Shown: positions 43,995-53,240, numbered from the stretch's first letter. The stretch: DNA of 56,558 bases from Streptomyces sp. ACA25 (GCF_028200735.1 NZ_JAQKPV010000019.1:1-56558); one strand, 5' to 3'. The notes: generated from the sequence alone by a model not told the origin. Program-made: numbers and translations.

Positions 43995-44061
43995 ACGTGA
44001 GGCTGTTGTCTCCCGGGGGACGACCCCCCTGACCCCCGAAGGGCTGATGCGCGGTGTCTAA
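43987..44061 (+). CDS. Short ORF between nuoH and nuoI
   Basis: Twenty-four codons (MPEREAVVSRGTTPLTPEGL and four more) start at an ATG 6 nt after GAAAGGAGG, the best Shine-Dalgarno in this interval. The frame closes at TAA 44059-44061, overlapping the first codons of nuoI in another frame. It may be a leader whose translation feeds nuoI by reinitiation, or the original nuoI N-terminus put out of frame by a small indel. Confidence 0.45.
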   Translation: MPEREAVVSRGTTPLTPEGLMRGV

Positions 44062-44650
44062 GTTCGAGAATCCGCTCGCCGGTTTCGGCGTGACCTTCAA
44101 GGCCATGTTCAAGAAGCGGCTGACGGAGCAGTACCCGGAGCAGAAGAAGCCGACCGCTCCACGCTTCCACGGCCGTCACCAGCTCAACCGGCACCCGGAC
44201 GGGCTGGAGAAGTGCATCGGCTGCGAGCTGTGCGCCTGGGCCTGTCCGGCCGACGCCATCTACGTGGAGGGCGCGGACAACACCGAGGAGGAGCGCTACT
44301 CCCCGGGCGAGCGCTACGGCCGCGTCTACCAGATCAACTACCTGCGCTGCATCCTGTGCGGGCTGTGCGTGGAGGCCTGCCCGACCCGCGCGCTCACCAT
44401 GACCAATGACTACGAGCTGGCCGACAGCAGCCGTGAGTCGCTCATCTACACCAAGGACGAGCTGCTCGCCGGACTGCAGGAGGGCATGGTCGACAGCCCG
44501 CACGCCATTCACCCCGGCATGACCGAGAAGGACTACTACAGCGGTCTGGTCACCGAGGCCGCACCGGGCACCGAGCGGCAGACCGCGGTCAGCAAGGGCG
44601 AGGACCCCGCGGACCGCACGCTGCGCGCCGACGAGGAGGCCGCCCGATGA
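44054..44650 (+). CDS. nuoI: NADH-quinone oxidoreductase subunit I
   Basis: Ferredoxin-like subunit of 198 aa with clusters N6a and N6b: C54, C57, C60, C64 and C99, C102, C105, C109 (both CxxCxxCxxxCP). TAPRFHGRHQLNRHPDGLEKC is typical of actinobacteria. The GTG at 44054 has only a distant GAAGGG; a much better start signal belongs to the short frame at 43987, out of frame by one. Stop overlaps nuoJ (ATGA). The tail of about 60 residues is variable. Confidence 0.95.
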   Translation: MSKFENPLAGFGVTFKAMFKKRLTEQYPEQKKPTAPRFHGRHQLNRHPDGLEKCIGCELCAWACPADAIYVEGADNTEEERYSPGERYGRVYQINYLRCILCGLCVEACPTRALTMTNDYELADSSRESLIYTKDELLAGLQEGMVDSPHAIHPGMTEKDYYSGLVTEAAPGTERQTAVSKGEDPADRTLRADEEAAR

Positions 44651-45495
44651 GCGCCCTGCTGACGCTCGCCGCCGAGACGTCGACGTCCGGCGGGGAGGCG
44701 GCCCAGTTCTGGATCATGGCGCCGCTGGCCGTGGCCGGGGCGCTCGGCACGGTGCTGATGAAGCGGGCCGTGCACTCCGCACTGTGCCTGGCCGGCACCA
44801 TGATCATCCTGGCCCTGTTCTACCTCGCCAACGGCGCCTACTTCCTGGGCGTCGTCCAGATCGTGGTGTACACCGGCGCGGTGATGATGCTCTTCCTGTT
44901 CGTCCTCATGCTTGTGGGCGTCAGCGCGGCGGACTCGCTCAAGGAGACCCTGAAAGGCCAGCGCCTGCTGGCCGCCGCCTGCGGCCTGGGCCTCGGCATC
45001 CTGCTGATCGCCGGCATCGGGCAGGCCTCCGTGCAGTCCTTCACCGGGCTCGGTGAGGCCAACGCGGGCGGCAACGTCCAGGGCATCGCCAGCCTCCTCT
45101 TCACCCGCTACGTGGTGGCCTTCGAGGTGACCGGCGTGCTGCTGACCATCGCCGCGGTCGGCGCCACCATGCTGACGCACCGCGAGCGGATCGAGCGCAC
45201 CCGGACACAGCGCGAGCAGGCCGAGGACCGTGTCAGGTCCGGCACCCAGCTGCCGCCGCTGCCCGCCCCGGGTGTCTACGCCCGGCACAACGCCGTGGAC
45301 ATCCCGGGTCTGCTGCCCGACGGCACCCCGTCCGAACTCACCGTCATGGCGACGCTGCGCGGCCGCGGCCAGGTCCGCGAGGTCCACCGGGAGGCCCTGG
45401 CCGACCTGGCGGCGCTGGAGAAGCGCACCGCAGAGCACCAGGGCCGCGGCGACGAGGACGGGCCCGACGCCGGAGCCGAGGAGGCCCGCAAGTGA
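44647..45495 (+). CDS. nuoJ: NADH-quinone oxidoreductase subunit J
   Basis: Membrane subunit of 282 aa with five helices. The third carries the pi-bulge-type motif LGVVQIVVYTGAVMMLFLFVLM that links quinone reduction to proton pumping. The last about 100 residues form a hydrophilic tail absent from the E. coli protein (184 aa). ATG overlaps the nuoI stop; its stop overlaps nuoK (GTGA). Confidence 0.96.
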   Translation: MSALLTLAAETSTSGGEAAQFWIMAPLAVAGALGTVLMKRAVHSALCLAGTMIILALFYLANGAYFLGVVQIVVYTGAVMMLFLFVLMLVGVSAADSLKETLKGQRLLAAACGLGLGILLIAGIGQASVQSFTGLGEANAGGNVQGIASLLFTRYVVAFEVTGVLLTIAAVGATMLTHRERIERTRTQREQAEDRVRSGTQLPPLPAPGVYARHNAVDIPGLLPDGTPSELTVMATLRGRGQVREVHREALADLAALEKRTAEHQGRGDEDGPDAGAEEARK

Positions 45496-45791
45496 GTCCC
45501 GAGAACTACCTCCATCTGGCCGCGCTGCTGTTCACCATCGGTGCCTGCGGCGTACTGATCAGGCGGAACGCCATCGTGGTGTTCATGAGCATCGAGCTGA
45601 TGCTGAACGCCTCGAACCTGGCGCTGGTCACCTTCTCCCGGATGCACGGCAACCTCGACGGCCAGATCATCGCGTTCTTCGTGATGGTCGTCGCCGCCGC
45701 GGAGGTCGTCATCGGCCTGGCGATCATCGTCATGCTGTACCGCTCCCGCCACTCGGCCTCGGTAGACGACGCCAGTCTGATGAAGCTGTAA
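45492..45791 (+). CDS. nuoK: NADH-quinone oxidoreductase subunit K
   Basis: Small membrane subunit of 99 aa with three helices, MrpC-like. The two buried glutamates essential for pumping are in SIELMLNASNLAL and VAAAEVVIGLAI. GTG start overlaps the nuoJ stop; followed 14 nt later by nuoL. Confidence 0.97.
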   Translation: MSPENYLHLAALLFTIGACGVLIRRNAIVVFMSIELMLNASNLALVTFSRMHGNLDGQIIAFFVMVVAAAEVVIGLAIIVMLYRSRHSASVDDASLMKL

Positions 45792-45805
45792 GGGGTTAGA
45801 AACCA

Positions 45806-47701
45806 GTGGAGTCATTGATCGGACTGCTCGTCGGGGCACCGCTGCTCGGCGCGGCGGTGCTTCTTGTGGGCGGGCGCCGCCTGGACCGCGTGGGCCACTG
45901 GCTCGCGACCGGTCTGGCCGCCCTGTCCTTTGTTCTCGCAGCGGTGCTGTTCGTCGAGATGCTCGGCCGGGACGGCGACGACCGCGGGATGCACCAGCAC
46001 CTGTTCACCTGGGTGCCGGTCGCCGATTTCCAGGCGAACGTCGCTTTCCAGCTCGACCAGCTCTCGATGACCTTCGTGCTGCTGATCACGAGCGTCGGCA
46101 CGCTGATCCACCTGTACTCGGTCGGGTACATGGAGCACGACGTGCGGCGACGCCGCTTCTTCGGCTACCTCAACCTGTTCCTCGCGGCGATGCTGCTGCT
46201 GGTGCTCGCCGACAACTACCTGCTGCTGTACGTGGGCTGGGAGGGCGTCGGTCTCGCCTCGTTCCTGCTGATCGGCTTCTGGCAGCACAAGCCGAGCGCG
46301 GCCACCGCGGCGAAGAAGGCGTTCGTCGTCAACCGGGTCGGTGACGTCGGTCTCGCCGTCGCGATCTTCCTGATGTTCAGCACCTTCGGCACCTTCGCGT
46401 TCACCGAGGTGCTCGGCAACGCCGACGGCGCGGAGCAGGGCATCCTCACCGCGATCGGCCTGACCCTGCTGCTCGCCGCCTGCGGCAAGTCGGCTCAGGT
46501 GCCGCTGCAGTCCTGGCTCGGGGACGCGATGGAGGGCCCGACCCCGGTCTCCGCCCTGATCCACGCCGCCACCATGGTGACCGCCGGCGTCTACCTGATC
46601 GTCCGGTCCGGCGCGATCTTCAATGCCGCCCCGGACGCGCAGACCGCGGTCGTCGTGGTCGGTGCGGTCACGCTGCTCTTCGGCGCGATCGTCGGTTGCG
46701 CCAAGGACGACATCAAGAAGGCCCTGGCGGGCTCCACGATGTCGCAGATCGGCTACATGATGCTGGCCGCCGGCCTCGGCCCGGTCGGCTACGTCTTCGC
46801 CATCCTGCACCTGGTCACCCACGGCTTCTTCAAGGCCGGGCTGTTCCTCGGCGCCGGGTCGGTGATGCACGGCATGAACGACGAGGTCGACATGCGGCGT
46901 TACGGCGGGCTGCGGAAGTACATGCCGGTCACCTTCGTGACCTTCGGCTTCGGCTACCTCGCCATCATCGGCTTCCCCTATCTCTCCGGCTTCTTCTCCA
47001 AGGACGAGATCATCTACGCGGCCTTCGGGCAGGGCGGGACCCAGGGCTGGCTGCTGGGCGGGGTCACGCTCCTCGGCGCCGCGCTGACCGCTTACTACAT
47101 GACGCGGATCATGCTCCTCACCTTCTTCGGGGAGAAGCGCTGGCAGCCCGACGAGCGGGGCAACGAGCCGCACCCGCACGAGTCGCCCCGGAGCATGACC
47201 ATCCCCATGATCGTCCTGGCCTTCGGCTCGGTCTTCGCCGGCGGCCTGTTCTCCTGGAACGACGCGTTCGTGAACTGGCTCTCACCGGTCACCCAGCACG
47301 CCACCGGGGACTCGCCGCTCAGCCACCTGATGGTCTCGGTCGCCGCCACCGCGGTGATGCTCATCGGCGTGGGCGCCGCCTGGTGGCAGTACGGCCGCCG
47401 CCCGGTGCCGGAGGTCGCCCCGACCGGCCGCTGGGTCACCCGCGCGGCCCGGCGCGACCTCCTCCAGGATGACTTCAACCACGCCGCGTTCGTCACGCCC
47501 GGCAACTACCTCACGCGCGGACTGGTCTACGTCGACCACAAGCTCGTCGACGGGGTGGTCAACGGCACGGCAGCCGCGTTCGGTGGGCTGTCCGGACGGC
47601 TGCGGCGGGTCCAGAACGGTTTCGCCCGCAGCTACGCGGTCTCGATGTTCGGCGGTGCGGCGGTCCTGGTCGCCGTGACCCTGCTGATGAGGGCGGTCTG
47701 A
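45806..47701 (+). CDS. nuoL: NADH-quinone oxidoreductase subunit L
   Basis: Antiporter-like membrane subunit of 631 aa with about 16 helices. It is at the far end of the membrane arm and carries the long lateral helix. Conserved parts: YVGWEGVGLASFLLIGFW, KAFVVNRVGDVGL, TPVSALIHAATMVTAGVYL and DIKKALAGSTMSQIGYM. The pumping Lys and Glu residues are in these blocks. GTG at 45806 with AAGGGG upstream. Three nt separate it from nuoM. Confidence 0.97.
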   Translation: MESLIGLLVGAPLLGAAVLLVGGRRLDRVGHWLATGLAALSFVLAAVLFVEMLGRDGDDRGMHQHLFTWVPVADFQANVAFQLDQLSMTFVLLITSVGTLIHLYSVGYMEHDVRRRRFFGYLNLFLAAMLLLVLADNYLLLYVGWEGVGLASFLLIGFWQHKPSAATAAKKAFVVNRVGDVGLAVAIFLMFSTFGTFAFTEVLGNADGAEQGILTAIGLTLLLAACGKSAQVPLQSWLGDAMEGPTPVSALIHAATMVTAGVYLIVRSGAIFNAAPDAQTAVVVVGAVTLLFGAIVGCAKDDIKKALAGSTMSQIGYMMLAAGLGPVGYVFAILHLVTHGFFKAGLFLGAGSVMHGMNDEVDMRRYGGLRKYMPVTFVTFGFGYLAIIGFPYLSGFFSKDEIIYAAFGQGGTQGWLLGGVTLLGAALTAYYMTRIMLLTFFGEKRWQPDERGNEPHPHESPRSMTIPMIVLAFGSVFAGGLFSWNDAFVNWLSPVTQHATGDSPLSHLMVSVAATAVMLIGVGAAWWQYGRRPVPEVAPTGRWVTRAARRDLLQDDFNHAAFVTPGNYLTRGLVYVDHKLVDGVVNGTAAAFGGLSGRLRRVQNGFARSYAVSMFGGAAVLVAVTLLMRAV

Positions 47702-47704
47702 GTT

Positions 47705-49348
47705 ATGTCATTTCCCCTGCTGACGGCCACGGCCCTGCTGCCGGCGATCGGTGCACTCGCCACCGCCGCGATGCCCGCCGCCCGGCGCACCACCGCCAAG
47801 TGGCTCGCCCTGGCGACGTCGTTGGCCACCCTGCTGCTGGTCGCCGTGGTGGTGCTGCGGTTCGACACCGGCTCCGGTGCGGACCGCTACCAGCTGACCG
47901 AGTCGCACGCGTGGATCCCGGACTTCGGGGTCCGCTACGAGCTCGGGGTGGACGGCATCGCCGTCGCGATGCTCGCACTCACCGCGGTACTCATCCCGTT
48001 CCTCATCGGCGCCGGCTGGAACGACGCCGAGCCCGATGAGCGTTCGGCGGGCACCGGTGGCACCGCCACCGCCCAGGCCACCCGTACCCGGCGGCCCACC
48101 CAGACCTTCTTCGCCCTGATCCTCATGGTCGAGGCAATGGTCATCATGTCCTTCGTCGCGACGGACATCTTCCTGTTCTACATCTTCTTCGAAGCCATGC
48201 TCATCCCGATGTACTTCCTCATCGGCGGCTTCGGGGACCGGGCCGGCGGGCTGAGCACGGACGAGCAGGCCAAGCAGCGGACCTACGCCGCGGTGAAGTT
48301 CCTGCTGTACAACCTGGCCGGCGGGCTCATCATGCTGGCCGCGGTGGTGGCGCTGTACGTGGCCACCGCCGACCAGCTCGGCGCCGGCACCTTCTCGCTG
48401 CAGGCCATCACCGAGGCCCGGGCCACGGGGGAGCTGACGTTCGCCCAGAACACCGAGCGGCTGATGTTCCTCGGCTTCTTCATCGCCTTCGCCGTGAAGG
48501 CTCCGCTGTGGCCGCTGCACACCTGGCTGCCCAACGCGATGGGGGAGTCCACCGCCCCGGTTGCCGTGCTGATCACCGCGATCGTCGACAAGGTCGGCAC
48601 CTTCGCGATGCTCCGCTTCTGCCTCGGCCTGTTCCCGGAGGCCAGCGCCTGGGCCACCCCGGTGGTGCTCGGACTCGCGCTCGTCAGCATCGTCTACGGC
48701 GCGCTGCTCGCCCTGGGCCAGCGGGACATGAAGCGGCTGATCGCCTACGCCTCGATCAGCCACTTCGGCTTCATCGTGCTCGGCATCTTCGCGATGACCA
48801 GCCAGGGCCAGAGCGGCGCCACGCTGTACATGATCAACCACGGTGTCGCCACCGCCGTCCTGATGCTGGTCGCCGGATTCCTGATCTCCCGGCACGGTTC
48901 GCGGCTCATCGGTGACTACGGCGGGGTGCAGAAGACCGCCCCGGTGCTGGCGGGCACCTTCCTCATCGGCGGTCTGGCAACCCTCTCGCTCCCCGGCACC
49001 GGGCCGTTCATCAGTGAATTCCTGGTGCTCGTCGGCACCTTCGTCCGGTACCCGGCAGTCGCGATCATCGCCTGCGCCGGCATCGTGCTGGCCGCGCTCT
49101 ACGTGCTGATCCTCTATCAGCGGACGATGACGGGCCCGGTGCGGCCCGGCCTCGAGAAGCTGCCCGACCTGCGCCCCCGGGAACTCGCCGTGGTGGCACC
49201 GCTGATCGCGCTGCTGCTCTTCCTGGGCGTCTTCCCGGCCCCGGTCACCGACATCGTCAACCCGGCCGTGGAGCACACGCTTTCCGATGTCGGCGAGACC
49301 GACCCCGAACCGACCGTGCCGATTGACACCCTGGAGGCCTCACAGTGA
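47705..49348 (+). CDS. nuoM: NADH-quinone oxidoreductase subunit M
   Basis: Antiporter-like membrane subunit of 547 aa with about 14 helices. Conserved parts: FFEAMLIPMYFLIG, KFLLYNLAGGLIML, PLWPLHTWLPNAMGESTAPVAVL and DMKRLIAYASISHFGFI. A polar insertion near residues 105-130 (ERSAGTGGTATAQATRTRR) is seen in related actinobacteria. ATG at 47705 without a strong Shine-Dalgarno, perhaps relying on coupling to nuoL. Stop overlaps the nuoN GTG (GTGA). Confidence 0.97.
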   Translation: MSFPLLTATALLPAIGALATAAMPAARRTTAKWLALATSLATLLLVAVVVLRFDTGSGADRYQLTESHAWIPDFGVRYELGVDGIAVAMLALTAVLIPFLIGAGWNDAEPDERSAGTGGTATAQATRTRRPTQTFFALILMVEAMVIMSFVATDIFLFYIFFEAMLIPMYFLIGGFGDRAGGLSTDEQAKQRTYAAVKFLLYNLAGGLIMLAAVVALYVATADQLGAGTFSLQAITEARATGELTFAQNTERLMFLGFFIAFAVKAPLWPLHTWLPNAMGESTAPVAVLITAIVDKVGTFAMLRFCLGLFPEASAWATPVVLGLALVSIVYGALLALGQRDMKRLIAYASISHFGFIVLGIFAMTSQGQSGATLYMINHGVATAVLMLVAGFLISRHGSRLIGDYGGVQKTAPVLAGTFLIGGLATLSLPGTGPFISEFLVLVGTFVRYPAVAIIACAGIVLAALYVLILYQRTMTGPVRPGLEKLPDLRPRELAVVAPLIALLLFLGVFPAPVTDIVNPAVEHTLSDVGETDPEPTVPIDTLEASQ

Positions 49349-50988
49349 GCACCGCGGAAGGTTTCCACGCCACGTGGGCCGTGTCGCAAGAGGCACTGCA
49401 GGCCCCGCAGATCGAGTGGGTCGCGCTCTCCCCGAGCCTGATCGTGCTCAGCGCCGCCGTGGTCGGCGTGCTCATCGAGGCGTTCGCCCCGCGCCGTTAC
49501 CGGTACGGCAGCCAGGCCCTGCTGGCCGTGCTGGCGCTGGCCGCGGCCTTCGCAGCCGTCGTCGGGCTGGCCGCGAGCGGCCACGCCGGCACCGAGGCCC
49601 AGATCGCCGGGATGGGCGCGCTGGCCGTGGACGGCCCGGCCCTGTTCCTCCAGGGCATCCTTCTGCTGGTCGGTCTGCTCTCGGTCTTCCTGTTCGCCGA
49701 ACGCCGGCTCGACCCGGCCGAACACGGCTCCCGGGTGGACTCGTTCGCCGCCCAGGCGGCTGCCCTTCCGGGCGGTGAGGCGGAGCGGGTCGCGGTCAAG
49801 GCGGGGCACACCACCACCGAGATCTTCCCGCTGCTGCTGTTCGCCACCGGCGGCATGCTGATCTTCCCGGCGGCCAACGACCTGCTGGTCCTCTTCATCG
49901 CCCTGGAGGTCTTCTCCCTCCCGCTGTACCTGCTGTGCGCCCTCGCCCGCCGGCGGCGGCTGCTCTCCCAGGAGTCGGCGGTCAAGTACTTCCTGCTCGG
50001 CGCCTTCGCCTCGGCCTTCCTGCTGTTCGGCATCGCCCTGCTCTACGGCTACGCCGGCACCGTGTCCTACGCGGGCATCGCCGACGTGGTCGCCGGTACT
50101 CCGCCGGCCATGGACCCGGGCCTGGCGACCACCATGGGCAACGACGCCTACCTGCTCATCGGCGGCGCGATGGTGCTGATGGGCCTGCTGTTCAAGGTCG
50201 GCGCCGTGCCGTTCCACATGTGGACGCCCGACGTCTACCAGGGCGCTCCCACCCCGGTCACCGGCTTCATGGCGGCAGCCACCAAGGTCGCCGCGTTCGG
50301 TGCCCTGCTGCGGCTGCTCTACGTGGTTCTGCCGGGGCTCCGCTGGGACTGGGAACCGGTGCTGTGGGGCGTGTCCATCGCCTCCATGGTCGCCGGTGCG
50401 ATCGTGGCCATCACGCAGACCGATGTGAAGCGGCTGCTCGCCTACTCCTCGATCGCGCACGCCGGTTTCATCCTGGCGGGTGTGGTGGCCATCAGCCCGG
50501 AGGGCATTTCCTCGGTGCTGTTCTACCTGGCGGCCTACTCCTTCGTGACACTGGGCGCCTTCGCCGTCATCACGCTGGTCAGGGACTCCGGCGGGGAGGC
50601 CACCCACCTGTCGAAGTGGGCCGGGATGGGCCGGCGTTCTCCGCTGCTGGCCGGTGTCTTCGCGCTCTTCCTGCTGGCCTTCGCGGGCATTCCGCTGACC
50701 TCCGGCTTCGCCGGAAAGTTCGCGGTGTTCAAGGCGGCCGCGGAAGCCGGGGCGATGGGCCTGGTGATCGTCGGTGTGATCGCGTCGGCCATCGCGGCCT
50801 TCTTCTACGTCCGTGTGATCGTGCTGATGTTCTTCAGTGACCCGCAGCCGGGCGGCCCGTCCGTGGTCATCCCCAGCCCGCTGACGAGCTCCGTCGTCGG
50901 GCTGGCCGCCGTGGTCACCGTGGTGCTCGGGGTCGCTCCGCAGTACTTCCTCGACCTGGCCGGCCAGGCCGGGGTCTTCGTGCGGTAA
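49345..50988 (+). CDS. nuoN: NADH-quinone oxidoreductase subunit N
   Basis: Antiporter-like membrane subunit of 547 aa, last gene of the operon. Conserved parts: LFIALEVFSLPLYLLCAL, ESAVKYFLLGAFASAFLLFGIAL, VPFHMWTPDVYQGAPTPVTGF and DVKRLLAYSSIAHAGFILAG. About 14 helices. GTG overlaps the nuoM stop. A perfect 14-bp hairpin 24 nt after the stop ends the operon. Confidence 0.97.
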   Translation: MSTAEGFHATWAVSQEALQAPQIEWVALSPSLIVLSAAVVGVLIEAFAPRRYRYGSQALLAVLALAAAFAAVVGLAASGHAGTEAQIAGMGALAVDGPALFLQGILLLVGLLSVFLFAERRLDPAEHGSRVDSFAAQAAALPGGEAERVAVKAGHTTTEIFPLLLFATGGMLIFPAANDLLVLFIALEVFSLPLYLLCALARRRRLLSQESAVKYFLLGAFASAFLLFGIALLYGYAGTVSYAGIADVVAGTPPAMDPGLATTMGNDAYLLIGGAMVLMGLLFKVGAVPFHMWTPDVYQGAPTPVTGFMAAATKVAAFGALLRLLYVVLPGLRWDWEPVLWGVSIASMVAGAIVAITQTDVKRLLAYSSIAHAGFILAGVVAISPEGISSVLFYLAAYSFVTLGAFAVITLVRDSGGEATHLSKWAGMGRRSPLLAGVFALFLLAFAGIPLTSGFAGKFAVFKAAAEAGAMGLVIVGVIASAIAAFFYVRVIVLMFFSDPQPGGPSVVIPSPLTSSVVGLAAVVTVVLGVAPQYFLDLAGQAGVFVR

Positions 50989-51012
50989 GGCGGCTCCGTT
51001 CCACGCATGGCC

Positions 51013-51048
51013 GAGGCCCGGCCCCCCAAGGAGCGGGGGCCGGGCCTC
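51013..51048. terminator. Terminator of the nuo operon (bidirectional)
   Basis: Perfect 14-bp GC-rich stem (51013-51026 with 51035-51048) and an 8-nt loop, placed between nuoN and the convergent lipoprotein gene. Confidence 0.9.
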
Positions 51049-51108
51049 AGCCGTATGTCCGTCCTCCGGCCCGGCGCGCGGGCCGGAGAGACGTCGCGCG
51101 GCCGGTGG

Positions 51109-51699
51109 TCAGTTGCCGGGACCGTCCAGGTCCACGCCACCGAGATCGCCGAGGTCGCCCAGCTCTCCGAGGTCCCCGAAGTCCGCGAGGTCCCCGAAGT
51201 CCCCGAAGTCCGCGAGGTCCCCGAAGTCGGCGATGCTGCCGAGCTCCGCCGAGCTCAGGGCCAGGCCGTAGCTCTCGTCCTCGCCGGTGTGCCAGGTCAC
51301 GTTCAGCGTCTTCCCGGACAGCCCTGCGGTGGCCGCGGTCCAGTTGCCGCCCGCTCCGCAGTCCAGGGCGAGTGCGAGCGTGTCGCCCGCCTCGGTGGCC
51401 GTGCCGACGCAGAGATCCTCGGTGCTGCCGGGAATGAACGTGGCCGCGCCCTCCGCAAGGATCAGCACATTGGCCGTGTCACCCTCTCCGGTCACCCACA
51501 TGCCCTCGGTGCTGCCGGCCTCGTCCGCCTGACCGTCCGATCCGTCCTCTGCCCCGTCCTCGGAGGTCTCCTCCGCGATCCGGTCCGCTGCCGTCCCCTC
51601 GCCGTTGTCCGCGTCACCGTTGTCACTGCCGCAGCCGGTGAGCATCAGAGCGGCTGCCACCGCGACCACGGGTGCTGCCAGACGTACTGCTTTGGCCAT
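51109..51699 (-). CDS. Lipoprotein with Asp-Phe-Gly-Asp-Leu repeat tail
   Basis: Protein of 196 aa. Signal peptide with lipobox LTGC (Cys23), then an acidic Asp/Glu/Gly-rich linker to about 65. A small beta-rich domain follows (MWVTGEGDTANVLILAEGAATFIPG, two Cys) that may bind at the cell surface. From about 155 on, the tail repeats DFGDLADFG twice and then GDL/GEL units to the end. No family recognised. The ATG at 51699 has GGAGGGGGAG upstream and a -10 box at 51736-51741. Convergent with nuoN. Confidence 0.8.
   Translation of the reverse strand: MAKAVRLAAPVVAVAAALMLTGCGSDNGDADNGEGTAADRIAEETSEDGAEDGSDGQADEAGSTEGMWVTGEGDTANVLILAEGAATFIPGSTEDLCVGTATEAGDTLALALDCGAGGNWTAATAGLSGKTLNVTWHTGEDESYGLALSSAELGSIADFGDLADFGDFGDLADFGDLGELGDLGDLGGVDLDGPGN
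51178..51228. repeat. 27-bp tandem repeat in the lipoprotein gene
   Basis: Unit beginning gaagtccgcgaggtccccg at 51178 and again at 51205 (27-bp period, nine codons), with shorter related gaggtccc/gaggtcgcc units to the left. It encodes the DFGDLADFG repeats. Confidence 0.8.
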
Positions 51700-51735
51700 G
51701 TGAGGTCTCCCCCTCCGAGAAATTCGAACGACCGC

Positions 51736-51741
51736 AACCTA
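51736..51741 (-). promoter_or_regulatory. -10 box of the repeat-tailed lipoprotein gene
   Basis: TAGGTT on the minus strand, about 36 nt before the ATG, leaving a short leader that contains the Shine-Dalgarno. Confidence 0.4.
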
Positions 51742-51818
51742 CCGTGTGCGGGCGGCCGGGGGCCGGGGTGCCCGGAGGGAGCCGTTCGCCCCGGCCCCCG
51801 GTGGCCGGCAGCGGGAGG

Positions 51819-53051
51819 TCACCCGGTCGCCGGAGACACCCGTCCGGAGACCTCGCCCAGGCCGATCCGGGAGCCGTTCGCCGCCGGGGCCCACGCGCTG
51901 ATGGTCACCTCGTCCCCGTCCTCCAGGAAGGTCCGCTGCTCGTCACCGACCATGATCGGGTCGCGGCCCGACCAGGTCAGTTCCAGCAGGCAGCCGCGCT
52001 GGCCGGGCTCCGGTCCGCTGACCGTGCCCGAGGCGAACAGGTCACCGGTACGCAGGCTCGCGCCGTTCACCGTCAGGTGGGCCAGCTGCTGGGCCGCCGT
52101 CCAGTACATCGTGGAGAACGGCGGCTCGGCGATCACGTGACCGTTCAGCCGGACCTCGATGCGCAGGTCCAGGCCGGCCGGCTCCGCCGCGCTGTCGTCG
52201 AGATACGGCAGCAGCGGGTGGGTCCGCTCCGGGGGAGCGACCCGGGCGCCCTCCAGCGCCTCCAGGGGCGTGATCCAGGGGGAGACGGAGGTGGCGAAGG
52301 ACTTTCCGAGGAACGGTCCGAGGGGGACGTACTCCCAGGCCTGGATGTCGCGGGCCGACCAGTCGTTCACCAGGCAGACGCCGAAGACGTGCTCCCGGAA
52401 CGCGGACTGCGGGACCGCCTCGCCGAGCTCGGAGGGGGTGCCCACCACGAAGCCGACCTCGGCCTCGATGTCGAGGCGCCGGGACGGACCGAAGCCGGGG
52501 CTCGCGGCGTCCGGCGCCTTGCGCTGTCCCTGCGGGCGGATGACCGGAGTGCCGGAGACCACCACGGTGCCGGCCCGCCCGTGGTAGCCGATCGGCAGAT
52601 GCTTCCAGTTCGGGGTGAGCGGCTCACTGTCGGGGCGGAACATCCGGCCCACGTTGGAGGCGTGATGCTCGCTGGCGTAGAAGTCGACGTAGTCGGCCAC
52701 GGTGTACGGCAGGTGCGGCGTCACCTCGTCCAGGGGGTGGAGCAATCCCCGGGAGCCGAGAATCTCGCGGTGTGCCGGGGAGGTGAGCCACAGCCGGAGA
52801 TCGGCCCGGACGGCTCGCCAGGTGGGGTGGCCGGCGGCCATCAGCAGGTCCAGGGAGGGCTGCGACAGCAGCTCCGTGTGCGGAGAGTTCATCGCGGCTG
52901 CGGAGGCCCCGACGTCGAGGACGGCCGTGCCGTACCGGACCCCGATGCGGCGCCGGTCGGGCGCGTCAGCGGTGGTGAAGACACCGTAGGGAAGATTGTC
53001 CGGACCGAAGAGATCATCCTCGGCCACGTCGAGCAGGCTCAGGTCAGACAT
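51819..53051 (-). CDS. Fumarylacetoacetase
   Basis: Protein of 410 aa that hydrolyses fumarylacetoacetate to fumarate and acetoacetate, last step of tyrosine/homogentisate breakdown. It has the FAH N-domain and the catalytic C-domain with YVDFYASEHHASNVGRMFRP, WKHLPIGYHGRAGTVVVSG, DIEAEVGFVVG, VNDWSARDIQAWEYVPLGPFLGKSF; metal-binding acidic residues lie in these blocks. The ATG at 53051 is chosen because TAGGGT stands 6 nt upstream with no Shine-Dalgarno (leaderless); the GTG at 53057 would lie inside that gap. Divergent from the polyprenyl synthase. No other tyrosine-degradation gene is nearby. Confidence 0.95.
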   Translation of the reverse strand: MSDLSLLDVAEDDLFGPDNLPYGVFTTADAPDRRRIGVRYGTAVLDVGASAAAMNSPHTELLSQPSLDLLMAAGHPTWRAVRADLRLWLTSPAHREILGSRGLLHPLDEVTPHLPYTVADYVDFYASEHHASNVGRMFRPDSEPLTPNWKHLPIGYHGRAGTVVVSGTPVIRPQGQRKAPDAASPGFGPSRRLDIEAEVGFVVGTPSELGEAVPQSAFREHVFGVCLVNDWSARDIQAWEYVPLGPFLGKSFATSVSPWITPLEALEGARVAPPERTHPLLPYLDDSAAEPAGLDLRIEVRLNGHVIAEPPFSTMYWTAAQQLAHLTVNGASLRTGDLFASGTVSGPEPGQRGCLLELTWSGRDPIMVGDEQRTFLEDGDEVTISAWAPAANGSRIGLGEVSGRVSPATG

Positions 53052-53057
53052 GGCCAC

Positions 53058-53063
53058 ACCCTA
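53058..53063 (-). promoter_or_regulatory. -10 box of a probable leaderless promoter (fumarylacetoacetase)
   Basis: TAGGGT on the minus strand, 6 nt before the ATG at 53051. Confidence 0.55.
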
Positions 53064-53240
53064 GTGCGGTGACAGCCGGTGTCTGCCGCCGCGACGGGGC
53101 GGCCTTGGCAGACACGGCACGGGTGCGGCACGCTGTTCGGGGCCCGGCCGGCGGCGGCGGGAAGGGTATGCGCCGGTCGTGATCGTCGCCGGACCCGATA
53201 CCCTGCGAGGAACAAGGCACCGGAGACAGGAGTAGCGCTC

